Assembly (NCBI GenBank): GCA_012840085.1
Contig: DUMB01000085.1
Span: 163,332-227,331 of the forward strand
DNA from: Clostridiaceae bacterium
Lineage (GTDB): Bacteria; Bacillota; Clostridia; Acetivibrionales; DUMB01
DNA length: 64,000 nt
Direction: 5' to 3'
Of this stretch, positions 25,661-33,870 are shown piece by piece; positions within the stretch are counted from its first letter, which is position 1; each line of letters begins with the position of its first letter. The notes beneath the pieces were generated by a model. The model was not told the DNA's origin. It did no database searches and saw nothing but the letters and a program-made list of their open reading frames with translations. The position numbers and the translations under genes are program-made.

Positions 25661-26326
25661 ATGGGTCTTAACTGGCAATTTATAACGGACAGCTTGCCCC
25701 TTTACCGGGAAGCAGCATGGACCACTTTAAAACTCGGATTTTGGGGCATATTGATTTCTTTAATAATTGGCCTTGTATGCAGCATAATTCTGTACTTCAG
25801 GGTTAAAGTGCTAAAAACCATTGTCAAAGTTTACATAGAGTTATCACGAAATACTCCGCTGCTGATACAATTGTTTTTCTTATACTTTGGGCTTACCAAA
25901 GTAGGAATATCACTAAGTGAGAATACATGTGCCATTATTGGTTTATCTTTTCTTGGAGGAAGCTATATGGCCGAGGCTTTCAGGAGCGGTTTGGAAGCTG
26001 TAAGTAAATCACAGATTGAATCCGGACTAAGCATAGGTCTCTCCAAAACCCAGCTTGTGAGGTATGTGGTTCTTCCCCAGGCATTTTCAGTGGCTGTGCC
26101 TTCAATAGGTGCAAATTGCATTTTCTTGCTGAAAGAAACTTCTATTGTAGGAGCAATTGCAGTGGTTGACCTTATGAATGTAACAAAGGATTTAATAGGC
26201 ATGTACTATCAAACCTTTGAAGCCCTGTTTATGTTGGTGGCTGTATATTTTATCATGATTTTGCCTTTATCATTGCTTCTGACATGGCTGGAAAGGAAGG
26301 TGCGGTATGCAGAGTTTGGGAATTAG
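25661..26326 (+). CDS. Amino-acid ABC transporter permease 1 (cyst(e)ine type)
   Basis: 221 residues; ATG 25661, SD GAGGTGA. A HisM-like inner-membrane subunit with about five helices, N-terminal WTTLKLGFWGILISLIIG and the EAA loop EAVSKSQIESGLSIGLSK that contacts the ATPase. First gene behind the Cys T-box; overlaps the second permease by 20 bp. The T-box and the CjaA-like binding protein at the end of the operon point to cysteine or cystine as substrate. Confidence 0.92.
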   Translation: MGLNWQFITDSLPLYREAAWTTLKLGFWGILISLIIGLVCSIILYFRVKVLKTIVKVYIELSRNTPLLIQLFFLYFGLTKVGISLSENTCAIIGLSFLGGSYMAEAFRSGLEAVSKSQIESGLSIGLSKTQLVRYVVLPQAFSVAVPSIGANCIFLLKETSIVGAIAVVDLMNVTKDLIGMYYQTFEALFMLVAVYFIMILPLSLLLTWLERKVRYAEFGN

Positions 26327-26984
26327 TGTTCTTTTCAAGGGGATGAACATGCAGCGCCTGCTTGAAGGACTGTTGGTAACAGCAAGAATTGCTTTCTTTT
26401 CAATTATAATTGGTTCGTTGCTTGGCATAGCCTTGGGAGTTATCTGGACATCAAAGTCAAAATGGATACGTTTGATTTGCCGCATATACTTGGAGCTGTT
26501 TAGAATAATACCTATTCTTGTTTGGTTGTTCATCATGTATTTTGGGGTTACCACTGCTTTGAATATAGATTTAAGCGGTGAGGTTGTTTCTGTTATTGTA
26601 TTCAGCCTTTGGGGTGCCGCAGAGATGGGGGATATTGTAAGAGGAGCATTGGAATCATTGCCGAAGCATCAGGTAGAGTCCGGAAAAGCTATAGGGCTTG
26701 GCTTTTGGGACCTTTACAGGTATGTCCTTATACCTCAGGCCGTGAGAAGAATGCTGCCGGGTGCCATAAATTTAGCTACAAGAATGATTAAGACCACATC
26801 ATTAGTAGTTTTAATAGGAGTTATAGATGTTATAAAGGTAGGACAGCAAATTATAGAAAATTCTCGCATTGAAGTGCCCACAGCATCTTTTTGGGTATAT
26901 GGTTCTGTATTTATATTGTACTTCATAATTTGTTATCCTCTTTCGAAGATATCCAGGAAACTGGAAAATAAATGGAATGGTTAG
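26307..26984 (+). CDS. Amino-acid ABC transporter permease 2 (cyst(e)ine type)
   Basis: 225 residues; ATG 26307 lies inside the preceding gene. HisQ/HisM family: LLEGLLVTARIAFFSIIIGS at the N terminus and an EAA loop GALESLPKHQVESGKAIGLG. It would form a heterodimeric channel with the upstream permease. Several helices, no signal peptide. Translational coupling is expected from the overlap. Confidence 0.92.
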   Translation: MQSLGISVLFKGMNMQRLLEGLLVTARIAFFSIIIGSLLGIALGVIWTSKSKWIRLICRIYLELFRIIPILVWLFIMYFGVTTALNIDLSGEVVSVIVFSLWGAAEMGDIVRGALESLPKHQVESGKAIGLGFWDLYRYVLIPQAVRRMLPGAINLATRMIKTTSLVVLIGVIDVIKVGQQIIENSRIEVPTASFWVYGSVFILYFIICYPLSKISRKLENKWNG

Positions 26985-27001
26985 GGGGGTTAACCAATCA
27001 T

Positions 27002-27745
27002 ATGAAAACAAATGAAGTATTACTTGAAATAAAAGGTTTGCATAAGAGATATGACGAGATAATAGCCCTGGATGATATAAACTTAAATATCAATAAAGGT
27101 GAAGTTGTTGTTATTCTGGGGCCTTCAGGCTGCGGGAAAAGCACTCTGTTAAGGTGTCTCAACGGCCTGGAGAAAGTACATGGAGGTGATATAAGATATC
27201 GTGGTAAAAGCCTTGTTAATAATGATGTGAACTGGCAGGAAATCAGGCAGCATATAGGAATGGTATTCCAAAACTATGAATTGTTCCCGCACATGACAGT
27301 CATTGAAAATATAATTTTAGGCCCTGCCAAGGTACAAAAAAGGGATAAAAGTGAGGTGATGGAGCAGGCAAAACAGTTATTGGAGAGGGTAGGATTGTTT
27401 GACAGAAAGGATTCTTATCCCCGTCAGCTTTCCGGGGGACAGAGACAGCGGATAGCAATTGTAAGGGCTTTATGCATGAATCCTGAGATAATGCTGTTCG
27501 ATGAGGTTACAGCAGCCCTTGACCCTGAAATGGTAAGAGAGGTTCTGGATGTAATACTGGGACTTGCAAAACAGGGCATGACTATGGTTATTGTAACTCA
27601 TGAGATGTCATTTGCCAGGGCTGTCGCTGATAAGATAGTGTTTTTGGATAAGGGCAGGATTTGTGAAATATCAGAGCCTAATGAGTTTTTTACAAATCCG
27701 AAGACAGAACGTGCTCAGCAATTCTTAAACATATTTCAATATTAA
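27002..27745 (+). CDS. Amino-acid ABC transporter ATP-binding protein
   Basis: 247 residues from ATG 27002, after GGGGGG; the in-frame ATG 26972 would overlap the permease without an SD. Walker A GPSGCGKST, Q loop (VFQNYELFPH), signature LSGGQRQRIAI, Walker B IMLFDEVTAALD and switch His (VTHEM) are intact. GlnQ/HisP class, energising the two upstream permeases. Confidence 0.95.
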   Translation: MKTNEVLLEIKGLHKRYDEIIALDDINLNINKGEVVVILGPSGCGKSTLLRCLNGLEKVHGGDIRYRGKSLVNNDVNWQEIRQHIGMVFQNYELFPHMTVIENIILGPAKVQKRDKSEVMEQAKQLLERVGLFDRKDSYPRQLSGGQRQRIAIVRALCMNPEIMLFDEVTAALDPEMVREVLDVILGLAKQGMTMVIVTHEMSFARAVADKIVFLDKGRICEISEPNEFFTNPKTERAQQFLNIFQY

Positions 27746-27780
27746 ATTAGAAAAAAATTATAAAAGAAAGGATGGTTAGA

Positions 27781-28680
27781 ATGATAAAAATCAAAAGGTT
27801 TATTCAAGTATTAATTATTACTGTATTAGCGTTGGGGATTTTTGCAGGCTGCAACAATGCAAGTTCAAATTCAAGTTCAACTACAAGTACTAATACAAGT
27901 ACTAATACAAGTACATCAGAAGCCAAGGGTTCTATTGCTGAAATAAAAGAGCGGGGCAAGATTAGAATTGGTGTGTTCAGTGATAAATATCCATTTGGTT
28001 ATGTCGATGAAAATGGCGAAAATCAGGGCTTCGATGTGTACATCGCCAGGAGGTTTGCGAAGGACCTTTTAGGAGACGAATCCAAGGTTGAATTTGTTTT
28101 GGTGGATGCAGCAAGCAGAGTAGCCTTCCTGGAATCGAACAAGGTTGATATAATAATGGCCAACTTTACGGTTACAGAAGAAAGAAAACAAAAAGTGGAT
28201 TTTGCCAACCCGTATATGAAGGTTTCTCTTGGAATAGTTTCTCCGGAGAGCGCTCCGATTACCTCGGTTGAACAGTTAAAAGGCAAAAAAGCCATTGTTG
28301 CCAAAGGAACTACTGCTGAAACTTATTTGACCAAAAATTACCCTGATATAGAGCAATTAAAGTTCGAACAGTATACAGAAATATTTGAAGCATTAAAGGA
28401 TGGACGTGGTGCTGCCATAGTTAACGATAATACAGAAGTGATTGCATGGGCGAAACAGAATCCCGGGTTTGTAGTCGGTGTACCTTCATTGGGCGGGCAG
28501 GATACAATAGCACCAGCCGTCAAAAAGGGCAATAAGGAGCTCCTCGATTGGATTAACAATGAACTTGCCGCTCTTGGTGAAGAAAAATTTATTAGCAAGG
28601 CATATGATGAAACATTGGCGGAGATATACGGAGAAGAGTACAAAGAGAGTATTGTAATTGAAGGTGGAAATTTAGAATAA
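27781..28680 (+). CDS. Cyst(e)ine-binding lipoprotein (CjaA-like)
   Basis: 299 residues from ATG 27781, 8 nt after GAAAGGA; ATG 27772 lies too close to the SD. Lipobox FAGC, then a Ser/Thr/Asn-rich linker with TSTNTSTNTST repeats. The PBP fold has KIRIGVFSDKYPFGYVDENG, DAASRVAFLESNKVDIIMA, TVTEERKQKVDFANPYM and ITSVEQLKGKKAIVAKGTTA. These track, from memory, the Campylobacter cysteine-binding protein CjaA, including the closing VIEGGNLE. It delivers ligand to the permeases encoded upstream; placed last in the operon under the T-box. Confidence 0.93.
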   Translation: MIKIKRFIQVLIITVLALGIFAGCNNASSNSSSTTSTNTSTNTSTSEAKGSIAEIKERGKIRIGVFSDKYPFGYVDENGENQGFDVYIARRFAKDLLGDESKVEFVLVDAASRVAFLESNKVDIIMANFTVTEERKQKVDFANPYMKVSLGIVSPESAPITSVEQLKGKKAIVAKGTTAETYLTKNYPDIEQLKFEQYTEIFEALKDGRGAAIVNDNTEVIAWAKQNPGFVVGVPSLGGQDTIAPAVKKGNKELLDWINNELAALGEEKFISKAYDETLAEIYGEEYKESIVIEGGNLE

Positions 28681-28734
28681 TCAAAAATAATGATTACATG
28701 AAATACTATATCATTTTACTCAAATAATCGATCC

Positions 28735-28791
28735 GGTGACATTATCATATGATAATTACATTTCATTATCATACGATAGTCACCTTTTTTT
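28735..28791 (+). terminator. Terminator of the cyst(e)ine transporter operon
   Basis: GGTGACATTATCATATGATAAT (arm from 28735) pairs imperfectly with ATTATCATACGATAGTCACC (ending 28784), followed by seven T. The long arms are themselves near-palindromic. Confidence 0.82.
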
Positions 28792-28808
28792 ATGCGTAAA
28801 AAATTCTA

Positions 28809-28870
28809 TTGACATATTCACATTAAACATCATATTATAATTATATAAGTATATTATAAAATACTTATAT
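28809..28870 (+). promoter_or_regulatory. Promoter with palindromic operator before ferredoxin operon
   Basis: TTGACA (28809-28814) and TATTAT (28833-28838, 18-bp spacer) form a promoter. Immediately downstream ATATAAGTAT (28843-28852) and ATACTTATAT (28861-28870) are perfect inverted arms with an 8-bp spacer, overlapping the start region. The ArsR-family gene at the end of the operon is the obvious candidate repressor. The 170 bp that follow hold only degenerate repeats of TGTTCAGACAATAATG. Confidence 0.7.
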
Positions 28871-29081
28871 ATTATTTATCTAACTGTTTCGTATACCATG
28901 TAGAAAATATTGAGCCATATGCCGTAAAGACAGTATTGGGCTGCATACTGTCCAGACAAAAGAATAACATTGTTCAGACAATAATGCTCAGGCAATATGG
29001 CAGCTAATAATGTTTAAACAATAATGTTCAGACAACGGTTTTTGACAATATAATTTATCTGATGGCAAAGGGGAGAATAAC

Positions 29082-29279
29082 ATGAAAAAAGCAATGATAA
29101 ATCAAGCAGAATGCGTGGCCTGCGGAGTATGTGAAAAAAACTGTCCACGTAAAGCAATAACCATTTTTCACGGGATTTACGCACAAGTTAACGAAAATTT
29201 GTGCATTGGATGCAGAAAGTGTGAGAGAGTGTGTCCCGCTTCGGTAATTCAGGTTGTGCAAAAGGAGGTCGCATCATGA
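29082..29279 (+). CDS. 2[4Fe-4S] ferredoxin
   Basis: 65 residues; ATG 29082 after GGGGAG. Two clusters of cysteines, CVACGVCEKNCP and CIGCRKCERVCP, match bacterial 2[4Fe-4S] ferredoxins. It shares 4 bp (ATGA) with the next gene, an iron-sulfur membrane protein, so electrons probably pass between them. Cytoplasmic, low-potential electron carrier. Confidence 0.93.
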   Translation: MKKAMINQAECVACGVCEKNCPRKAITIFHGIYAQVNENLCIGCRKCERVCPASVIQVVQKEVAS

Positions 29280-29851
29280 AAAAGTGGTATGAATATTTAT
29301 GGATATTCTCTGCAGTATATATGATATCAGGTTTTTTTAATATTTTATTTGCCTGGATAGGGATGATTTGCTTTATTACTCCGTTGTTGCTGTCGATAAT
29401 AGGCAAGGGTAAAATATACTGCAACAGATACTGCGGAAGAGGGCAGTTGTTTGAACTATTGGGAGGCAGGTTGAAACTTTCTTCAAACCGCAACATCCCT
29501 GCCTTTATAAGAAGCAAATGGTTCCGTTACGGCTTTTTGGCGTTTTTTATGACTATGTTTGCGATAATGATTTTTTCTACTTATTTAGTGTATAATGGAA
29601 CTAATAATTTGAAAGAAGTGGTTACGCTTTTATGGACAATAAAACTTCCATGGAACTGGACAAATACCAGTGCAGTGTCACCTTGGGTTGCCCAGTTCGC
29701 CTTTGGATTTTATAGTGTTATGCTTACATCCACAATTTTGGGGCTGATAACGATGTTTTTCTTCAAACCCCGCTCATGGTGTGTCTATTGCCCCATGGGT
29801 ACAATGACTCAGGGCATAAGCATGCTAAAGTACAGAGGAAAGGTGAAATAA
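29276..29851 (+). CDS. NapH-like polytopic iron-sulfur membrane protein
   Basis: 191 residues from ATG 29276 (SD AAAGGAGG inside the ferredoxin gene); the upstream in-frame extension is ferredoxin sequence. Four helices are visible. Two cysteine motifs face the cytoplasm: CNRYCGRGQLFE and CVYCPMGTMTQ, the CxxxC...P layout of NapH/NosR/CcoG-type proteins that hold Fe-S centres and pass electrons across the membrane. Only two Cys pairs are present, fewer than in NapH with its extra ferredoxin domain, which here is the separate upstream gene. Electron acceptor unknown. Confidence 0.87.
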   Translation: MKKWYEYLWIFSAVYMISGFFNILFAWIGMICFITPLLLSIIGKGKIYCNRYCGRGQLFELLGGRLKLSSNRNIPAFIRSKWFRYGFLAFFMTMFAIMIFSTYLVYNGTNNLKEVVTLLWTIKLPWNWTNTSAVSPWVAQFAFGFYSVMLTSTILGLITMFFFKPRSWCVYCPMGTMTQGISMLKYRGKVK

Positions 29852-29852
29852 A

Positions 29853-30152
29853 ATGGAACAGCAAGCAAAAGAAATAGCAGAATTGCTTAAAGTTTTGGCT
29901 AACCAGCACAGATTAATGATATTATGCCACTTAATCGAAAGGCCAATGAATGTCAGTGAAATACACGAAAAAATTCCTGCCATATCTCAATCGGCTTTGT
30001 CTCAAAATTTAGCTTTGTTAAAGGCACACGGAATTTTGGACTCTAATAAGCATGGTCTTCAAAATGTTTATCATATTAATGATGACAGGATAAAAACGCT
30101 TATTCAAACACTAAGAGAAACTTATTGCAAACCCGATAAGCAGTCTTTTTAG
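29853..30152 (+). CDS. ArsR-family transcriptional regulator
   Basis: 99 residues, ATG 29853 one base after the previous stop, SD AGAGGAAAGG. Winged helix with LLKVLANQHRLMILCHL, recognition region ISQSALSQNLALLKAHGIL and the wing. Metal-site CxC in helix 3 (ELCVCDL) is absent; a Cys at residue 25 and one near the C terminus (TYCKP) could act as a redox pair, as in BigR/SqrR regulators. Probably represses its own operon at 28843-28870. Confidence 0.9.
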   Translation: MEQQAKEIAELLKVLANQHRLMILCHLIERPMNVSEIHEKIPAISQSALSQNLALLKAHGILDSNKHGLQNVYHINDDRIKTLIQTLRETYCKPDKQSF

Positions 30153-30221
30153 ATTCTGTTTAAAAATAATTATTCGTACTATAAAAATTTTGAATTGCTT
30201 TAATACAACATCATATACATC

Positions 30222-30353
30222 GCATATGACCTTACAATTAAGGCACAACAAATGGGACAGGAAACATGGCCATTGGTTTCGACAGCACTCGCCATGAAAA
30301 ATGGGATAATTCCGGATATTCGGCAGGACTTAAGGAAAAAAAGGCAGGACTAA
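30222..30353 (+). pseudogene. Unidentified protein fragment
   Basis: An open stretch without start reads AYDLTIKAQQMGQETWPLVS and TALAMKNGIIPDIRQDLRKK before TAA 30351. It is protein-like in composition and is probably the 3' relic of a lost gene. I cannot name the family. The rest of the 390-bp gap has no coding signal. Confidence 0.35.
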
Positions 30354-30421
30354 AGGGAAAAGATATTCCTCAGCTTTATGAATAGGGAAATAAAGTTTAT
30401 GAATAAGAGAATATAATAAGA

Positions 30422-30459
30422 CTGTGAGAGCTAGGTGTTCAGACACCTGACCCTCACAG
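30422..30459 (-). terminator. Terminator-like hairpin downstream of the CAP gene
   Basis: CTGTGAG (30422-30428) and CTCACAG (30453-30459) enclose an inner stem AGGTGT/ACACCT (30433-30448). In the minus direction it is followed by TCTTATTATATTC. Confidence 0.6.
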
Positions 30460-30520
30460 CTCTTTAACACAGCTCTTTAACACAGCTCTTTAACACAGCT
30501 CCTCAAAGCAGCTCTTTATT
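30455..30520. repeat. 13-bp tandem repeats
   Basis: CACAGCTCTTTAA occurs three times without change (30455-30467, 30468-30480, 30481-30493), then twice in degenerate form. The first copy overlaps the right arm of the adjacent hairpin, so the array appears to have grown from the terminator. Confidence 0.9.
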
Positions 30521-30542
30521 TCATATTTTCAAAACCAATGAA

Positions 30543-32903
30543 TTAATTCTTGCTTTTTTGCTTTCCAAAGTTTTGTGTAGCGTAACCGCCTGATGAACCT
30601 ACTCCCAGTTCGTCGCAACTAGTGGTCAGTAAATTCATTCGATGCCCATATGAATTAACCCAGCTGTTCACTGCACCAGAAGCGTTGTTACCTACACTAC
30701 TCATGTAGATATTTTCTGCACACGCCATCCAATCATATCCTGCAGCAGCTATTCTATCGGCCGGTCCTTCACCTTCCGGATTAATATGATCAAAAAACTT
30801 TCTTTTCTCCATATCCACACTGTGCGAACGGGCTGCAGCTGCAAGCCTATCATTCCATCTGAGTGCAGGCAGACCATGCAAGCCACGGAAGGCATTAGTA
30901 AACTCTAAAATGAGCCGTTCTGTGGTGGTATCATCAAAATCAGGAAGGTAACCGGCTGAAGCTGCAAATTGCCTGTTATTGTCGTTTGAATCAGTGTAAA
31001 CAATTCCGCCTCTTGTATAGATTGTCAAATCGTTAGTGTACAGGTACTTTGCTTTATTATTTTCATAATACACAGCAAGGAATCGTTCATAACTGCCATA
31101 GAATTTCCATTCACCGCTGGTAGTTCTAAAGTATCCGAAAATATTTCCTCCAATTCCGGCCTGAGATTCAGTTTGTCCTATCTTGATATTTGTAAATCCT
31201 AATGTTGCCGTGCCGACAAAGTTGTAGCCATAAGTATTTGCAATCCATTCTGCCATCGCACCATATTCACCGTAAACAACAACATCTTTATTGGACCCGC
31301 TGAGAATATCACCGACTATCACTTTTATACCGGACGGCAGCGCAATTTTTTTCAATTCTTTTATATCGTTAAACGCACACCCGTAAATTGTTGTGACACT
31401 TTCCGGAATTACCAGCTCTGAAAAATGACACCCACGGAAAGCATCTACACCAATTACCTTAAGATTTGATCCGAATTCTATTTCCTTTAAATGGCCATTG
31501 TATGCAAAAGCACCGGTTGCAATTGTGACTACACTATCAGGAACTTTATATTTGTTATCCTTCTTGCTTCCTGGGTAGGCAATCAGTATGGTTTTGTCTT
31601 TATTAAACAGTACCCCGTCTTCTGTGGTAAAATTAGGATTATTGCCTTCTACAGAAAATTTACCTGCATAATTATTGTAGAAAGTGTAATCATCTATTGT
31701 TTCAATATTCTGAGTAATAACCAGTTCGTAACCATCAGATACCCTGGTAACTTTGTTTCCTGCAGCATCAAATATTTGGTACCCTTTGCCAAGTTTCTTC
31801 ACACTTGGGTCAGAAGTAGTATACACTTTATACGGTATAGTTGGTTCCGAAGGTTCAGTAGGTTCTGTTGGCTGTGTTGGTTTTGTTGGTTCTTCCGGTT
31901 CCGTTGTTACTGTTGGATCAGGTGGTGCAACCGGTACATTTTCTTTTACCGGAATAAACCTGAATTCAGCATAGTTTGGTGCATCCTCGTTTTCATAAGT
32001 CCACAGGCAAATCAAAGAGCCATCAATGGTAGTCTGTCCTGCCGCATTGAACAGCATTTTTAGGTTATCAGCCGGACGTAAACTGAAAGTATCATTGTCC
32101 TTTTCCAGGCAGAGCGTCCACAAATATTGTGTGTTTACTAATTTTACCTGTTTGCCGATTTCAGCTTTTCCGGACACACCAAGATATTTGCCATCTGTGT
32201 TTTGTATCGTGTATTTATTATCTTCTATATGTTTTACATAATATACGGGGGTGGGAGTATCTTTCATTAATATTGCGCTACCGTTTGACGTGATATGTAC
32301 ATAGTTGTTCATACCGTATAAATTGTACCAACCGTCAGTAATAGCTGCTTTGCCTGTCGGCGCAGTATTCTTCGGTGCTTCACCTGTGTATTCTTCTCCC
32401 GGGACAATGACTGCCTGTTTTGCCTTGGAATCCCAATACACATTGAATTGTGAAGCTGTACCATTAAGCTTGCTGGCAAATTCACGCAGCTGCAAGTAGT
32501 TGGTATCGCCGTCGATAAGATAAACATTTTCAAATGTGATAACGGTGCCGTCCAATTTGAAGGATGTAGTGCTTTTCCTGACATTTTCCGTGGTTTTTAA
32601 AGCAGATGGAGTGGCTGTGCTGTTGTAGGGCTTTCCTGTTTCGATAACCGCATACTTGCCATCCCAGCTCACGTTGAACTGTGCGGCGGTGCCATTAAGC
32701 AATTCTGCAATTGCGCGAAGCTGCAAATAGTTTGTATCATTTATGTTGTATGCCTGTTTTATGGATACTGGCTTGCCATTCATCACAAAACTCGTTTTGC
32801 TTGGCACAGCAACAAGTTTCCCACCAGCCGCTGTCGCTACAGTGGGGAAAAGACCAAGCACCAGGCACAGTGCCAGAAGCATACTCATAAACCGTTTATT
32901 CAT
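30543..32903 (-). CDS. Secreted modular protein: stalk domains, LRR and CAP domain
   Basis: 786 residues; start 32903, SD AAGGAGAAG. A signal peptide (ALCLVLGLFPTVATAA) leads to two copper-amine-oxidase N-terminal-like repeats (about 30-170, both with NYLQLR.(I/F)A and QFNV.WD). A ricin/RICIN-like segment follows, then a Pro/Thr/Glu linker (about 335-365), BspA-type leucine-rich repeats (about 400-540), and a C-terminal CAP/SCP domain (about 655-780) with LEFTNAFRGLHGLPALRW, HSVDMEKRKFFDH and GHRMNLLT. The His and Glu residues of the CAP cavity appear present. Secreted or wall-associated; CAP proteins in clostridia are poorly understood. Two terminal Lys-rich residues may be unstructured. Confidence 0.9.
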   Translation of the reverse strand: MNKRFMSMLLALCLVLGLFPTVATAAGGKLVAVPSKTSFVMNGKPVSIKQAYNINDTNYLQLRAIAELLNGTAAQFNVSWDGKYAVIETGKPYNSTATPSALKTTENVRKSTTSFKLDGTVITFENVYLIDGDTNYLQLREFASKLNGTASQFNVYWDSKAKQAVIVPGEEYTGEAPKNTAPTGKAAITDGWYNLYGMNNYVHITSNGSAILMKDTPTPVYYVKHIEDNKYTIQNTDGKYLGVSGKAEIGKQVKLVNTQYLWTLCLEKDNDTFSLRPADNLKMLFNAAGQTTIDGSLICLWTYENEDAPNYAEFRFIPVKENVPVAPPDPTVTTEPEEPTKPTQPTEPTEPSEPTIPYKVYTTSDPSVKKLGKGYQIFDAAGNKVTRVSDGYELVITQNIETIDDYTFYNNYAGKFSVEGNNPNFTTEDGVLFNKDKTILIAYPGSKKDNKYKVPDSVVTIATGAFAYNGHLKEIEFGSNLKVIGVDAFRGCHFSELVIPESVTTIYGCAFNDIKELKKIALPSGIKVIVGDILSGSNKDVVVYGEYGAMAEWIANTYGYNFVGTATLGFTNIKIGQTESQAGIGGNIFGYFRTTSGEWKFYGSYERFLAVYYENNKAKYLYTNDLTIYTRGGIVYTDSNDNNRQFAASAGYLPDFDDTTTERLILEFTNAFRGLHGLPALRWNDRLAAAARSHSVDMEKRKFFDHINPEGEGPADRIAAAGYDWMACAENIYMSSVGNNASGAVNSWVNSYGHRMNLLTTSCDELGVGSSGGYATQNFGKQKSKN

Positions 32904-33189
32904 ACATTTCTTCTCCTTAACTTGTCAAATTATTTTTCGTCCTTACAGAGATGTTTACAGTTTCCCTCTGTTTACAGTTTCCCTCCTATTTCAAAAATTC
33001 TATCAAAAGTTATCCAAAATAAATGTTCTCAGCATGAAACATGTCTTTTTCTGCATGAAACACGTTTTTCCCTCATGAAATCTTTTTCTGCATGAATCAA
33101 AGTTCAGAACATTCCGTTTTTTATACCGGACTTGCAGTGATTCCACTGTTATTCTACCAATGGTAGATGGACTTATATTGCTGTTCAGG
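32904..33189. other. Intergenic spacer with doubled words
   Basis: Holds the SD of the CAP gene and doubled words TGTTTACAGTTTCCCTC (about 32950-32985) and TTTTTCTGCATGAAACA (about 33047-33100). No gene or clear hairpin. Confidence 0.5.
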
Positions 33190-33289
33190 TTAAAATAGGG
33201 TTAGCATAAAGATAGTGTTAACATAAAGATAGGGTTAACAAGAAGACAGTGTGAACAAAAAGATAGTTTGAAGATAAGACAGTGTTAAG
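33190..33289. repeat. 17-bp tandem repeats before XRE regulator
   Basis: Units of 17 bp resembling ATAAAGATAGTGTTAAC follow head to tail at 33206, 33223, 33240 and 33257, with partial units at both ends. The array ends about 20 bp before the regulator's start codon and could contain its operators. Confidence 0.85.
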
Positions 33290-33311
33290 AAAGAGAGGTA
33301 GTAGTTGTATA

Positions 33312-33773
33312 ATGATTAATCAGGCTGCTGTCGGCAAATATATTGCTCAAAAGCGAAAGGAGAAGAATTTAACACAGGAACAGCTTGCTGAAAAAATCGG
33401 AGTATCAAATAAAAGCATTTCAAAATGGGAATGTGGCAAATGTATGCCGGATTACAGCATTATTGAATCCTTGTGCCGCGAGCTGGGCATTACCGTATCC
33501 GAATTAATTGCCGGGGAAGATAAAGGCCAAAACAACTCTATATATGACGAAAAACAGATGGTTGATATGTTGGAACGAATTCAAAAGCTGGAGAAGCAGA
33601 AACAGACGATGTTAGGACTTATTCTTATTATAATGGGTATGGCCTTGTCAGCCATGTCACAAAATTATGGAGGCAATAGCTTCCGTGATTTTATCTCAGG
33701 TGTTATGTCGGGCTTATCTGTGGGAGAAATGCTTGCAGGGATCTATGTTGTCGGCCGTTCGCTGGCAGGATAG
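33312..33773 (+). CDS. XRE-family regulator with membrane segment
   Basis: 153 residues from ATG 33312 (SD AGAGAGGTAG); the upstream extension to 33282 lacks an SD. The N terminus is a Cro/CI-type helix-turn-helix (GKYIAQKRKEKNLTQEQLAE, GVSNKSISKWECGKCMPD). A coiled region (about 85-102) leads to two hydrophobic segments (LGLILIIMGMALSAM and VMSGLSVGEMLAGIYVVG). A DNA-binding domain tied to membrane helices suggests sensing at the envelope. Targets unknown. Confidence 0.87.
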   Translation: MINQAAVGKYIAQKRKEKNLTQEQLAEKIGVSNKSISKWECGKCMPDYSIIESLCRELGITVSELIAGEDKGQNNSIYDEKQMVDMLERIQKLEKQKQTMLGLILIIMGMALSAMSQNYGGNSFRDFISGVMSGLSVGEMLAGIYVVGRSLAG

Positions 33774-33870
33774 GTCTGGTGTGATGCAGGCTAGATCCAG
33801 GTTTGATGCAGGGCAGGTTCAGATGCGATGTAGGCTGGACCTGGATGTGATTTTGAGTGAAAGGTGGCCG

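Noticed and set aside
31491..32063. 190-codon + strand ORF rich in Trp, Cys and Phe
   Set aside because: Lies antisense inside the CAP-domain gene; the composition (FCWLCWFCWFFRF) is the complement of the Pro/Thr/Glu linker repeats.
33190..33289. Possible CRISPR or integron-type array
   Set aside because: Contiguous degenerate 17-bp units, no spacers, no cas or integrase gene.
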